This document shows, piece by piece, positions 12,444 to 23,950 of a stretch of DNA of 64,000 bases. Within the stretch, counting starts at the first letter, position 1. Every line of letters starts with the position of its first letter. The notes beneath the pieces are model-generated. The model saw nothing but the letters and a program-made list of their open reading frames with translations. It was not told where the DNA came from and ran no database searches. Position numbers and translations under genes: made by a program. Source of the stretch: Nematostella vectensis (Eukaryota; Cnidaria; Anthozoa; Actiniaria; Edwardsiidae); the NCBI RefSeq assembly GCF_932526225.1, contig NC_064036.1, forward strand, positions 15,245,181 to 15,309,180, given 5' to 3'.

Positions 12444-12961
12444 TGTCAAGTTAAAAACGAAGAACGATGCAGAAGAATGGCTGCTCAGCTAGAAGAATGG
12501 CATACTAGCAACCAGCTGGAGATGAAACTTGTTGCGATAATACGTTATACTGAATAGCGACATTAGTAACGATAATGACGACAATAACGATGTCAAAAGC
12601 AACAACTTCGACAAGCTATCAAAACCATAGTGAAGACAACGACAGATAACATACTAATATCCACAGCAGCAACCACAGAAAAACAACAACAAAAACAATG
12701 ACGACAACAACAACAGCAATCAAAACCACAGCGACGACAACGGCAAGAACATAACGATAACAACAACAACACCAACACAAATAACAACAGCGACAACAAC
12801 AACACAAATAACAACAGCGACAATAACACCATCAACAACTACAGTGTGATTGACGACAACAAAGAAAACAACAACAAAATAATCCAGCAACAATTAAAAA
12901 CAAAGTTATTGTCAAAAGTTTAGAAGGCCCAAATCGGTGTCTATAGAGATATTTTAATAAA
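12444..12961 (+). other. Probable MMP 3' UTR with AAC-rich tract and poly(A) signal
   Basis: A strong acceptor (long T-rich tract then ACAG at 12440-12443) begins this stretch. It is followed by a purine-rich region of AAC/AACAACA repeats (about 12550-12860) and AATAAA at 12956-12961. I infer that the metalloproteinase transcript ends just after it. The long hydrophobic Leu/Cys ORFs on the other strand are shadows of the AAC repeat. Confidence 0.5.
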
Positions 12962-14160
12962 CAAAGCAATCGTACAGAAGTAGTAGTGTTGTATTATGTA
13001 AAAATTCAATATAAAATGGTCAGTCAAAAATGAAAACAGAACCACAAGTAGACAAAATAAACCAAAAGATTCAATTCAATTTCAATTTCTTCAATTTCTA
13101 TTGCAAATTGTCATTGACATTTTCAGAAGAACTTTTGAAGTTTTTTTTTTACAAAATTGTTCTTTAGGTTTTGGAAACCTACCTAAATGACTATCCGATG
13201 CTAATTTCGATCCTGAAACTACCGATCGCATATATCTAAGGCTTTCAATCTCATTCATCAATTGGCCACTCCTTTCTGCAGAACTTAGCTTCGACAGCTG
13301 GCTCGGCCGGGATACCACGCCTTGTGAAAGATAAATCATAGTTAGTCAGGGTCTGTGTGATCTTCGAAAACCTTTTCTTCCTTTAAGGTGCCCTCCCCCA
13401 GAAAAAATAAAGTATGGCAGTCCGAGTTAGGAAGTTAGTTAAGTCTTCTTACCGAGTCTTCTTATCTTCGTACAGTAACTGAATCAGGTTCGATTCCCAG
13501 TCAAGACATTGGGAGTATCTTTCTGTTTCCCTGCCCTGAATTCGACTTGTTGGACGTATGTGGTCTTACTAGAAGCTTGTGTTGTAAGGTTCAAATATGG
13601 TCATTCTTATTTCGTCTAATGATTTTTGTAAAGCGCTTAGAATATGCTGTATAAGCTCTGTATAGGCGCTGTATAAATACTATATCGCACGCTTCCGATT
13701 TCGGTTTGCAGCACATCGTGAATTAAAACACTACACCAAAAACTGTCTTTAATAAGACTTCTTCAGGGCAGACGAAAATTTGGCAGAGTCGAATTCCAGT
13801 TTTTGGTGTATTGTTTTCATTGTTCTGGTACGAGATCACGACAGTTTGGGCTTTATGATTCTATGTGAATCAAAACACAGTATCACCGCGAGCTCAAAGC
13901 ATTTGACGGGAAATCAAGCATTCTTTAAAGCGTCGGCCTTCTGGTAGCAAGGCAATAAATGCTAGAACCTAAATAAAGTCCCAAAATATGCAAACGTTTG
14001 GACGTTTTTAGTCCTAAAGGTTGCGTCACGGACATACAGTGAAGCGTCCTGAAGACACTGCCATGGGGGTAATCTCGTACCCCCCTTCCGTTATAGCAAC
14101 CTTGTTTCCACTACTCTACCATTTCTTTGTACTGTTCAAATTGGCAAGAGCTACAAGTTC
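12962..14160. other. Intergenic, between MMP and hexosaminidase 3' ends
   Basis: The two genes converge here. It contains the Penelope-like repeat fragment at 13724-13812 and otherwise no supported gene. A further terminal hexosaminidase exon could lie at about 14025-14110 on the minus strand, but I could not fix its phase. Confidence 0.4.
13724..13825. repeat. Dispersed repeat with inverted ends, Penelope-like tail fragment
   Basis: CACCAAAAACTG at the left is inverted as CAGTTTTTGGTG at the right. The same segment, with AATTCCAGTTTTTGGTGTAT, recurs at about 43226-43290. The minus strand reads CCTGAAGAAGTC with a short stem after it, resembling the CTGANGA part of a hammerhead core, but the GAAA half is lost. 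It is probably a decayed Penelope-like retroelement end. Confidence 0.5.
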
Positions 14161-14163
14161 TAC

Positions 14164-17100
14164 TCACAGCAGATATCGGCACCGATGCTCCCAGATGCGT
14201 GCATACGCTGAGGTCATATCCGTGGTCGATTTGCTGCTCCATAGCCTCTCAGCTATCGCCAGCGCTCTGGGCCTAAGAAAGAACACGTTAAATATGGATG
14301 TTTACCAATAAAAAAGATTAAGGGGGTATGATACCAAAGACAACAAAAATTTTAAGCAAAAGACTTAGCAGTTTTATTATTTCACATATCATTAACCTCA
14401 TTGAGACTAATCATTCGATACCAATTTTGGCAGTTACTGTTGCTATGGTAACCAAGCCACACCCAAAATACATGATTTTAATGCTCTTACGGTAACAGCT
14501 CTAGCTCTGAAACTATAATTGGAACACAAACCAAACTAAGGATATTCATTGCTAATACCTCAAACTATGTAATGAACCTAAAATTGCTATGTAGTTGACA
14601 TAAATGGAAAATTATCAAGTAAACAAACAAAAAGCTTATAATTTTAACTAGCATTCTTTGGTAAAAAGCCTTCATATTACTAAGCATTGTAAAAATTTCA
14701 AGGTTTTTGAGGTTCATTACACTACTACACTATCAATAATTATTCCTGCCAAATTTCATGCAATAATATCAAAAACACAGGAACTAGTGAGTGTTACGCT
14801 GAGCCATACATTAACGGAATTACTTCTTGGGTATCATACCCCCTTAAGACTACGACTGCTTCAATCAGCAGAGCTCACGGTTAGCGACTGAACGGTCGCA
14901 GATGCGACTAAAAATCCGACCAATGAGACAAGGTCGTTAAGAACACAACAAAGACGTACAACTGGGGTTCGCTTGATTGTTGGCAATAATTTAAAAAATC
15001 GACATCCCATGAAAAAAGCAGGAAAAGTGGGTGTGTGCGTAGGTGAACCATTAGTCCTTTACACAGTCAACCCAATTCAAGTTTTATTTTTATTTTTTTT
15101 TGCTACTACAATTTGAACTGTGCGAGTTTGACTTGAAACTGGCCGCGCAGATCCGCCTTGAAAAAAATTGAGATGTGCGCAGTCAGCAGTTTGGAATGCA
15201 GCACTGACACGGTGAACAGGAAGGTATCATAGCGTATGGTTCCTACCCGGTAAAGACGAGGGGCTATCTGAAAGTTCTGAAGCAGTCCCTATAAAAAAAA
15301 TACACATAGGTTCTAGGAGGTTCTAGAAGGTTCTAGTTAGATACTTTACCATGTCCTTGCGAGGATATTTGTTCCATCCACGAATTCTCCCCACATGCAA
15401 CCCGTACCGCCAATCACGAGTTCTTTCTCCTGATCCGTACCTGGATAAACAGGATAAACAGTTAGTGCGAACAAAAGAGAGAAATATTAAAGCCCTCTAT
15501 GACAACTTCAATGAAGACTTGTTACACAAAAGTTGAAAAACATAAAAATGTCCAAACAGATCATAATCCACAAGAAAAGTAATGTGCAAAAAATGCCCAT
15601 ACCTCGTCTTAAATATCTAATTGTTTATTCCCTTACAGGCCCGTACCCAGGATTTTTCTTAGGAGGGTGCGAAATCCGAAAAAGTGGACCTAATTTTTCT
15701 TGGGGAGGGGGGGTGAGTTAATTTTCGGATAAAAATCTGAACAAAGAAGGTTTTTTTATGCCTTTGCAGTATCTCCACGGGACGTTTATTGTCGGATTTG
15801 GATACAAATAAAGTCTGACTAATGATATACCAGACTGATCTAGCTTATGCTCTATAGTTTTGTCTACAAATAGCACGATTTACTGTATTGAGAACCGAAA
15901 GTAAGTGGACTTTCGGCTGTTGTGTGTGTGTGGGGGGGGGGGGGGGGAAGGGGGGGGGGTGGGTGCGTCCGTCTTATATCACACTGCCTTATATCACACT
16001 TACCTTCAAAGTCGGTCGGTTCAACTTTGTAATACTACAAAAAGAAAAAGGTTGAAGGCATTTTGGCTAGACTTTTAAACTCGGCACCCTGAATGCAGTG
16101 ATAAGTCGTCTTTCTATTGGTAACAAATTTAAGCAATCTTGTAAAGTTAAAACAAGAAGGATTCTTGGAATTTTATAACTCTACAAAATTTATTAATGGA
16201 TAAAAAGAATGAAACATTCTTTGCACCTTGTCACCATTTCAATACTACAAAAAGAAAAAGGTTGAAGGCATTTTGGCTAGACTTTTAAACTCGGCACCCT
16301 GAATGCAGTGATAAGTCGTCTTTCTATTGGTAACAAATTTAAGCAATCTTGTAAAGTTAAAACATAAAGGATTCTTGGAATTTTATAACTCTACAAAATT
16401 TATTAATGGATAAAAAGAATGAAACATTCTTTGCACCTTGTCACCATTTCATGACACAAACGTTATTAACACGGTAATTCTTGCGCCACATAGTAATGAA
16501 AAAATAAATACAGCACAAATGCCAAAATCTGTTAATATCGCCAAAAACCAATTGCGTATAAATAAAATCATGAGTTTGATTTTAAGGAATAGTCAAAGTT
16601 GAATGTGAACGCTGAAATTGTACTATGGAAATAATTGTCAAATATTGTAGAAAGAAACATGTAGCCAATACATACATTAGGCCAGTCGATGCCATAGCTG
16701 ATGTAGTTGAGATACCATGGCGATGAAAGGATGGCTTTCAGTTTTTTAGCTCCCGTGACTTTGGCGAGTTCCGCTGGCCAACCACCTTTCCATACATTTA
16801 CCACAGTGTCAGGTAACACCTTGACATCGTTGTCGACTACTTCCTGCCAAATAATGTATTGCTTTCCCAGGCCGCCAATGATATTCAGTAACCTAAAATA
16901 ACCAGCAGATATGAATCACGGAGGTATTGTCTCAAATCTTACTTCCTGGAATTCTTAGCTTTATAGTTATTTCAGGGTGTCAGAAGTCCCTGACCTGACT
17001 TCACACGCCATGCACTTGACCTCAGTAACTGAGCTCAAGTGCATGGCGTGACAGAGGTTAGCCTGTTTGCAGGCGGTAATCGGTGTTATTATTGGGGAAA

Positions 17101-20100
17101 ACCCTCTCCATTCGATGATCAGGCTCCACCAAGCCGCATGGTTCCTGGGGCCGATCACCCGAACAGAGAGTGTTTTCCATGATGATAACACCGAGTACCG
17201 CCTGCAAGCTGCAAGCAGGCTAGACAGAGGTCAGAATGACTGCGTAGGAGAATATAGTACCCCTTCAACTTATATCCAAATTAATTAGGTCTGTCGTCAA
17301 AATAAAGATGCTGTTGTTTTTCAATTTCATCTTAAATATCATATTTACAAATTCTTTCTTAGTGAATCTTTAAATAAAAGGAAACATACCAAGCCTTCTT
17401 TTAATTGACAAAAACATTAAGTTGTGACTTGCCTCTGGTATGTGGGGCAAGAACACTTATGAAAATACACAGATAGAAAGAATCAGTGTGCACATACTTT
17501 GTCTCATAGTATTCTTCAAGCTTGGAGTAGTTGGTGCCAAATCGCATTTTTTCCATCCATGCGGTGATGTTAGGATTACTCTGCCAGCAGCCAAACCCAA
17601 CCTCGTCCCCACCCAGGTGGATATACTGGTCAGGAAACCGCTTTGCCACTTCCCCGAAAAAGGCCTTGAGGAAATCATAGTTGGAATCGATGGTAGGGTC
17701 AATTGGTCCAAGAGAACTACACACACAGAGAAATGAGCATTGTTATAATTATATCATGTAATACAACTTAGTATAAACATGGAAAGGACTTTGAGGGGTG
17801 AAAGTCATTTTCAAGAGATGGAAATGGTTTTCCTTGGTAAGCATACAGTGAGGGTGGGACGATTTTTTACTTGCTGAACAATAGTTTTTTTTTATTAAGA
17901 GATCTTGGAGATACTGTACTGAACAACTTTGTCCAGTATTGGGCCCAAAAGCTTCTCCAGAGAGCTGGTTCCATGATGATTACAGTATGGATACAGGCTT
18001 ACCCAGTAGGTTTTCCCTTTGCATCACAACACTTGGTCAGTAGGTTAGGAATGCTACGCCAAGAATAAGTGTGACCCTAAAAAGCATTAACATTCACTTG
18101 TTTCAATCTCTCACTTGTTACAATCATACTTTTTGGATTCTAAAAATAAACTTCAAGAAGAATGTCAATTGTGGTTTAATTTTAACTTACAGGAGTGTCA
18201 AATTCAGGGATAACCCTTATCCCCCTCATGCGGGCATAGTCTATGATGTCAGCCACATCTGCAGGTGAGTAGACATGGGTCTTGTTGTTAAATGAACCCT
18301 GGCATCAAACAAAATACAACAGTTAGATTTAAACTTAAACAACCTATAAACAAAGCTGACATTACATGTCTACCTGATCACTTAGGGAGGGAAACGTTTG
18401 ACTTTGAAAAGGGAATGAATCGTCATCCACAACATGCCAGTGAAGGACATTAAACTTGGCATATGACATGGCGTCCTGAGAAGAAAAACAAATAATATGT
18501 ATAAGTAGAACTTAAAGAAGACCAGCTATGTCATCATTTTGCACCCCCCTCAATAATATGCCAAGCATCTATTCCCATCAGCTGATCATAGGCAAGCAAA
18601 TGAGATGCTTTCAATCAAATAATGCTAGTAAAATATCAGACTTAATGAATAATATTTTTTCTTTTGTTTCTTGCGGTTGACAGATATCCTTTAAAGTGAC
18701 AATGGAAATGGAGTGAATGCATTGCAAGTCCAGATACAGAGAGAATGGGTGAACTCAGAGAAAATTGGGTGGCCAAACATTACCCATTTTTATGGTAAAT
18801 TTATCATATTTTTTTGTATTATCCACCCCCTTCATGTTCCTATTTCCCCCATTCCATGAATATTCAGTAATAATATGGTTAATCAGAGGCAAATATGAAT
18901 ATATGCTATTTTAGCTGTAACTTACCAGGAACTTTTTGATAATGGAGAGTTTAAGATAGTGACGGGAGGTGTCAATCATGAATGCACGATGATGAAATCT
19001 GGGATAGTCTTCTATTTTGTTTCCCTTTGCATAATACTATCAAGTAAAAATAATAACATGGTCAAACCTGGAATTTATAGAAAATTCCACCTAACAGTAT
19101 AATAATTGCAAATGGTGGAACTGCTTTACAGCCAAATTCATTGTTGCGCAAACTTGGCAAATCCAAAATGCATGTCTTGTTTGGGAATAATGCGTAGTCA
19201 GACAAAAGCTTTGGGGGAGGTTTGTCTGGTTTTGATTGTTTGGTTTGATTGACTACGCGCTATTCCCAAACGAAGAAATGAATTTTGGATTCTGACAGAT
19301 CACGCAACGAATTTGGCTATAATAATGTGTTAATGATAGATACAATTGTACATTTGAAATAAAAAAATATAGCTTAAATTATATGGTCTTAAATATTAGG
19401 GGGGCCATGCCCCAGTGCCATGACATCTCACCATTCCATCTTCACTCTGATGGACAATCTGGCTAAAAGTCTCCAGACCTAAAGGTAACAAAAATAAAGT
19501 TTAAGGTACATTGGATTTAACCGGGTGAGAATGATATCCTGGGAAGGGCAAACAAAGAAGTTCAGAGAAGGGGGATTCAGATAGGTAAATATAGTGATTG
19601 AATATTATAAAGTCTTTCAACAATTAGAAAGTAAATGAGAGAATCTCATGTATTAATAGGAGTAAGGGGGGATGAGTACCCCTTCACCCCTCAGAGCAGA
19701 TAATGGACAGCACATGCACCCAAAATGCCACAGACTGGCGGGCTACAGCTGATATAACATATGGTGTACAAAGCTAAAGAAAATGCTGTCAGAATGCTTC
19801 TTTCACTGAGTTTTGGAATCAAATTTTCTTTCCCCGGCATTTTGGATCAGCTGTTGCCCCCCAGTCTGCAGCATTTTGGATGTGCCTCAGCATCGTTATA
19901 ATGGTCTATTCACTTTTGACAAAAAAATTATAGTCTATATGCTGCCCACAAGAAGGAAGTCAAATTGCACAGGTCCACACATTTGAATAATAATACAAGC
20001 CCTGAAAAATGTACTCACCCCTTAGTGCACCCCAAACAGTGTAAGCATAGATTGACGACTGTGGTGCAGTTACTGTTAGAGTATCTATGGAAAAAAAAAA

Positions 20101-22203
20101 TGAATAACATCATAAAAATAGCAAACATATAATATATGAAAACATCAGTCATTTGTCATTTTGATGGTGTGGGTTCAGATCCTTGGAAACTCTCTAATCT
20201 TGAACAAAATATATAATACTTACATGCCTCATTATTATCAATTTTCAATGGTTCATAATCCTCCTTCACAGTTACTTCAAGTCTCTGAATTTTAGGAAGA
20301 TTTGGATTGTAACATGGGACAAACTCATCAGGGAATGTCAGCTTTTGATACCTTATGACAGCAGCTTGTAAAACATCACTATTTTTACAAAGAACCTCAA
20401 TTCTAAACTCTGAGGGTAAAAGGGAATAAAGTTGCCCTGTTGGCTGTTCATGTTGTGGTTTAGGCCAGATTGAGCCTTGAACATAATTGGTGACTTTAAG
20501 TTCTTCTTCAGTCCACCCTAAATCTATCCCATTTGTGGGGTTTGCCCAACTACCAGCTAAAATATCATAAGTAAAAAGAAAACTTGTTAGAAAGAAAAAA
20601 TTCATATCTTAAAAATAAATCATAAGTAACTGGTAATATAACTGTAGATCTTTAAAACAAAAATTTAAAACAGAAATAATTGTGTTGATTACAAAAGCTG
20701 CACGATCATTTCACACAAGACTAGATCAAAATTTTAAATAGGAAATCAATTTGTTTCTCAAAACAAAAGCTACATGACAATGTAAATAAATTCTAGTTGT
20801 TTACATTTTCTTGTTGTTTACATTTTTGCTTGAATAAATCAAAAGACACTTAAATATAGAATGGAATATCATTGGAATAGAAAAGTGTTTATACAGGTAG
20901 TACTTGAGATGGAAGAGTGCTCCTTAAAAAACACATTCTGTAGAAAGCGTCCATGAGTCACAAAACCGTCAAGTTTCCACTAGAAAACTACATACAAAGG
21001 CCAAAGCAGCTAGGATTTGAAATAAAACATAGGAAATAGACAGACCCCCTCCTTTTTTTAAGAAAACTGGTAAAATACTAAACTTTCAATAAGCAACTTC
21101 AGAATACCCTGCCACAATAGTGCAACAAAAGAACATAATCAAATCAACTTTTCTAAAGAACAAGGAATGAATACAATGGCATACCTGTCAACCTCCGAAA
21201 ATCTCAAGGCTTGAGACTTTTTGGGGGAGGGGTGGGTATATTCATTTTCTTGGGGGGAGGGGTAGGTTTAACCTTGCAGGCGTTTGCCTTATAGAAAGCT
21301 CTCACGAACAAATCCACATATAGATCTCACGAGGGTGTTAGATAAATTGCGCTATGCAAGGGAATTATTGTTTCAAATATTTTAATAGAAAATAGGCAAA
21401 ATGACAATTTTCTATAGAATAATTTTTCGGAATCAATAAAAATCGCTAAAAAGCGGGAGATTTGGTGCTCAACGCGGGAGAGCGGGAGAAGGGGTCCAAA
21501 ATGTTGAGACTCCCGTCTAATGCTGGAGAGTTGACACTCAATATCCAATGTTCCCTGAATATTTACCATCTGTTTATGCTAAAATAACAGGCAATCAAAC
21601 CTGTCAAAAATCGGCACATGACGACAAACGTGAGTGTGTTCCAAAGTTTTTGTTTTGCGCATCACAGCGTTGATTTATAAACAAAGACAAAGGAAGGCTT
21701 GGGTTTCCTGTGGTACCCCAGGGGTAAATTTATAATTCACCAACAAACAAACCTTCAAAAAATTGTTGAATTTGCAACACCCCGTGAAAAATAAACACCG
21801 TGAACTTACAAGATTCGTCAGTAGTAAGATCCATAGGCTTGTAATCATCAACAACGATAACTTCGGCCCCCTCCATGAATGGAAGTTTGTCATCTTTCTT
21901 TGTAACGGTGAAATCCGGAAAGGTAAGATTCATGTAGCGGTTCACAGCAGCTTTCAGCACATCACTTGTTTTGCCATTGATGGAGAAAGAAAACTTGTTT
22001 GGAAGCAATGAGAACACTTTCCCATCTGGCTTTTGCGCTTGCGGATTTGGCCAGATTGAACCTTGCACATAGTCGTCCGAGAGTTTCTGTTCGAACGACC
22101 ATTTTGTAGGTAAATTTAGGGGATTTGATAAATCCGGGTCAGCGTGAAGGACAGCTATGCTCCCGGCCACTATGAGGAGTAGCTGTATCAGGTAGCTTTC
22201 CAT
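14164..22203 (-). CDS. Beta-hexosaminidase (GH20), lysosomal/secreted
   Basis: Glycoside hydrolase that removes terminal N-acetylhexosamines, homologous to human HEXA/HEXB. Twelve exons on the minus strand: 22203-21810, 20084-20019, 19478-19432, 19036-18926, 18475-18374, 18298-18191, 18076-18003, 17716-17498, 16892-16676, 16034-16004 (31 nt), 15440-15350 and 14272-14164. All are GT-AG, all phases agree, and the sum is 1569 nt (522 aa). Signal peptide about 1-20; GH20b N-domain in exon 1; catalytic barrel with HLGGDEV (Asp338/Glu339 acid-base pair), YYKVEPTDF in the microexon, and WGEFVDGTN (Glu475) then [13 protein letters not shown] near the end. The usual GGEAC reads GGTGC. The reading frame stops at TGA 14166-14164, but that TGA is inside a good GTGAGT donor (at 14167), so one more short exon with the final conserved Cys may exist. 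A second first exon lies at 20605-20224. Confidence 0.9.
14318..14847. mobile_element. TTAA-flanked inverted-repeat element B
   Basis: Left end TTAA-GGGGGTATGATACC, right end GGTATCATACCCCC-TTAA. The element is about 520 bp with no ORF of note and lies in the last intron of the hexosaminidase gene, about 45 bp upstream (in transcript sense) of its final identified exon. The TTAA flanks and G-run termini recall piggyBac-like MITEs. Confidence 0.85.
15636..15972. mobile_element. CAGGCCCGTACCCAGG-family element, right end lost
   Basis: It shares its left end and interior (GTGCGAAATCCGAAAAAGTG, a G-run, and ATTTTTATCAG-like sequence) with the complete copy at 59267-59598. A long G tract with interruptions at about 15932-15960 precedes the break. 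It lies in a hexosaminidase intron between the microexon and the exon at 15440-15350. Confidence 0.7.
16031..16450. repeat. 210-bp direct tandem duplication across a splice acceptor
   Basis: Two nearly identical 210-bp copies, 16031-16240 and 16241-16450, differ at only a few bases (for example AACAAGAAGG versus AACATAAAGG). The copy boundary includes the acceptor and first four bases of the 31-nt hexosaminidase microexon (16034-16004, minus strand). The second copy therefore carries a decoy acceptor without the exon. Confidence 0.9.
16990..17240. mobile_element. Foldback element(s) in hexosaminidase intron
   Basis: A hairpin with arms CACGCCATGCACTTGA and its complement occupies about 17006-17052. 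Adjoining it, ACAGAGGTTAGCCTG...GCAGGCGGTA...GGTGTTAT (17050-17095) is inverted at about 17165-17232. A compact MITE-like structure lies between the exons at 17498 and 16892; it has no coding potential. Confidence 0.7.
19129..19325. mobile_element. Foldback MITE, about 195 bp
   Basis: The left arm begins CAGCCAAATTCATTG and includes TGGGAATAATGCGTAGTC; the right arm carries its complement and ends CGAATTTGGCTATA. TA lies at both ends, consistent with a Tc1/mariner-type target, but this is tentative. It lies in the hexosaminidase intron between the exons at 19478-19432 and 19036-18926. Confidence 0.7.
20224..20605 (-). CDS. Alternative first exon of beta-hexosaminidase
   Basis: This exon encodes a second start, signal peptide ([11 protein letters not shown]) and GH20b N-domain half, paralogous to the exon at 22203-21810. 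Both share [12 protein letters not shown] and SDVL.AAV.RY..LTFPD. It ends in phase 1 at T|GTAAGT, exactly like the upstream version, so either can join the exon at 20084 (giving DESYTL or NEAYTL). The simplest reading is two promoters giving two isoforms. Alternatively it is the head of a second gene copy that lost its own downstream exons. Confidence 0.8.
21185..21541. mobile_element. TGTCAAC-type inverted-repeat MITE
   Basis: Left end CTGTCAACCTCCGAAAATCTC, right end CTCTCCAGCATTAGACGGGA when read inward on the other strand, ending GAGTTGACA. It holds G-rich tracts and CGGGAGA motifs and no ORF. It lies between the two alternative hexosaminidase first exons and could matter for the downstream promoter. 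Confidence 0.6.
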
Positions 22204-23940
22204 GTTTTCATGCACAAACCGTTTCCGTGCAGCCTATACAATGAAGTGGAAAGCTTTTGTTTGGAGGAAAACGCATGGATGTCATGTGACGGTGACATGA
22301 CACAGGTAGCCCATCCGCTGGCTTTTGGGTCGTTACAGGGGTGGTATCCAAGAACGAGGAAAACGCGCGTAAAGGGGAAGACGAGACTGGTTGGGGGATG
22401 GGCCAACCCTTTCCTTTATGATTTCACTAAAGCCTGTGAGTTCCTCACGCTGGCAGGGCAAAAGAGAAAAAGAAATTGACCTGTGAAACAAACTTTTCAT
22501 TGGTTTTTCTTTTCGCTGAAAACAGTGGAGGGGGGGGGGGGGGGTGGTGGTGTTGCAAGCTACTGTATTTCACTCAGTAGCTGGCCATTCATGTGGGGGA
22601 AGAAAGAAGGGAAAAGAGCCAGAATGAAATTCTAATGTCAGTCCGGCTTTGATAGGAGGCTTCCAATAAAAAAATATATATATTTGTTTTTCGTTACCCT
22701 CCAGTCGGTATATGTTCGTCGCGCCTTCGGGATTATGTCGTGCGAGAACTTATAAATCCAAGATGCACTGTGATGCATGTATGTAGACACACCAACTCGA
22801 TTTCTTTGGATTTCTTGATTTATTATAAATCATTTGAACTTTAGGTACATATTCTGACAGGAAAATAGTATTCCTAGTACAATAAATACGATAACATTGT
22901 TCATAATCATAAAATCGTTTTCTTGTCGTAAACCAAGTATAATGTAAAATATTTTCTCAAGAACTTTACCCATAATATAGTGAATCTATTATTACAGCTA
23001 CCTTAGACTCACTATGTGTGTAAGATATTATTCAAAGACAACTTACAGTAAGTCATAAGTCGATGACTCTTGAATTTGATTCCCATCCATCATAATCAAC
23101 GGACCTGATTCCTATGAGGTCCGCCGATTTTATAAAACCCCCTCTAGCGTCTATAAAGTATTGGACATTTCCAAACCGTTTTGAACCGATTTAAACCCTA
23201 GAATTCTGTGAATTCTGTGAAGAAATTAATAAACCGCGAAAATTTTGTTACATCAGAACGCAAAAAGGAGCCCTTTAAAATGGTAAAGGGAAGTTTAAGG
23301 TAAAAGACATTTTGTTTTCTCTTTGGACCATCCGTGAAAGGTTTGCTGCTGAAGCTAAGTCTGCTTGTATTGCGGGCCCCACTGATACGCACAAGTTACA
23401 TGAAGCATGTTTCCAATACTCGAAACGATTCCACGTTTCCAATACTCGATACGCGAAACGAGGCGAATAAAAAGCATGTGGAGATTTGATTCGATGATTT
23501 CGATCTTCATAATATCTCTGGTCTACTGGATAATAAATATACCATTAAATATTTCCTTTATGCATGGGTAAAGTTCAATCTTTTCTACGAAAATTATACA
23601 ATTCTTCTGCGATGACCATCCCTCATGATAACAAGGCTGTTTTTCAATTTAAAAAAGCATTATGTAGCAAAATCATTCGATGAGAGATAAAATATAATAA
23701 AACAATGTTTTGCTACTTACTCGGCACAAAACTTCATGTCGATTCGAAAAATCTTTATGCAGTTTATGTATCTCCAAACTCCGGAGCAAATGTAAAATAT
23801 CTCTGGAAAATTGTCAGAGACAGAAGTTTGTACTAGGTAAGTGGTGACGAACTGCGTTTGAGTTGTTCGTCTATAAAAAGCACATTAAAAACCTTTTTCT
23901 GATTGTATAAATATGTGTCTCAAGTAAAAATCTGATTATC
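22204..23940. other. Intergenic, between hexosaminidase and ATP-grasp genes
   Basis: It should hold the main hexosaminidase promoter. A G tract of about 16 bp lies near 22528-22545. No exon, RNA gene or clear promoter box was recognised. Confidence 0.4.
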
Positions 23941-23950
23941 GAGCAGGTGT

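Noticed and set aside
12593..12838. Leu/Cys-rich minus-strand ORFs
   Set aside because: Complement of AAC-rich low-complexity sequence.
13091..13339. Minus-strand ORF with LSSAERSGQLMNEIESL
   Set aside because: It has a protein-like look and may be a fragment of a multicopy element, but I could not identify the family or any boundary.
14021..14311. Plus-strand 96-codon ORF
   Set aside because: Antisense shadow of the last identified hexosaminidase exon (14272-14164).
22210..22479. Plus-strand 89-codon ORF upstream of hexosaminidase
   Set aside because: Overlaps the start region of the hexosaminidase gene in antisense; no motif or splice support.
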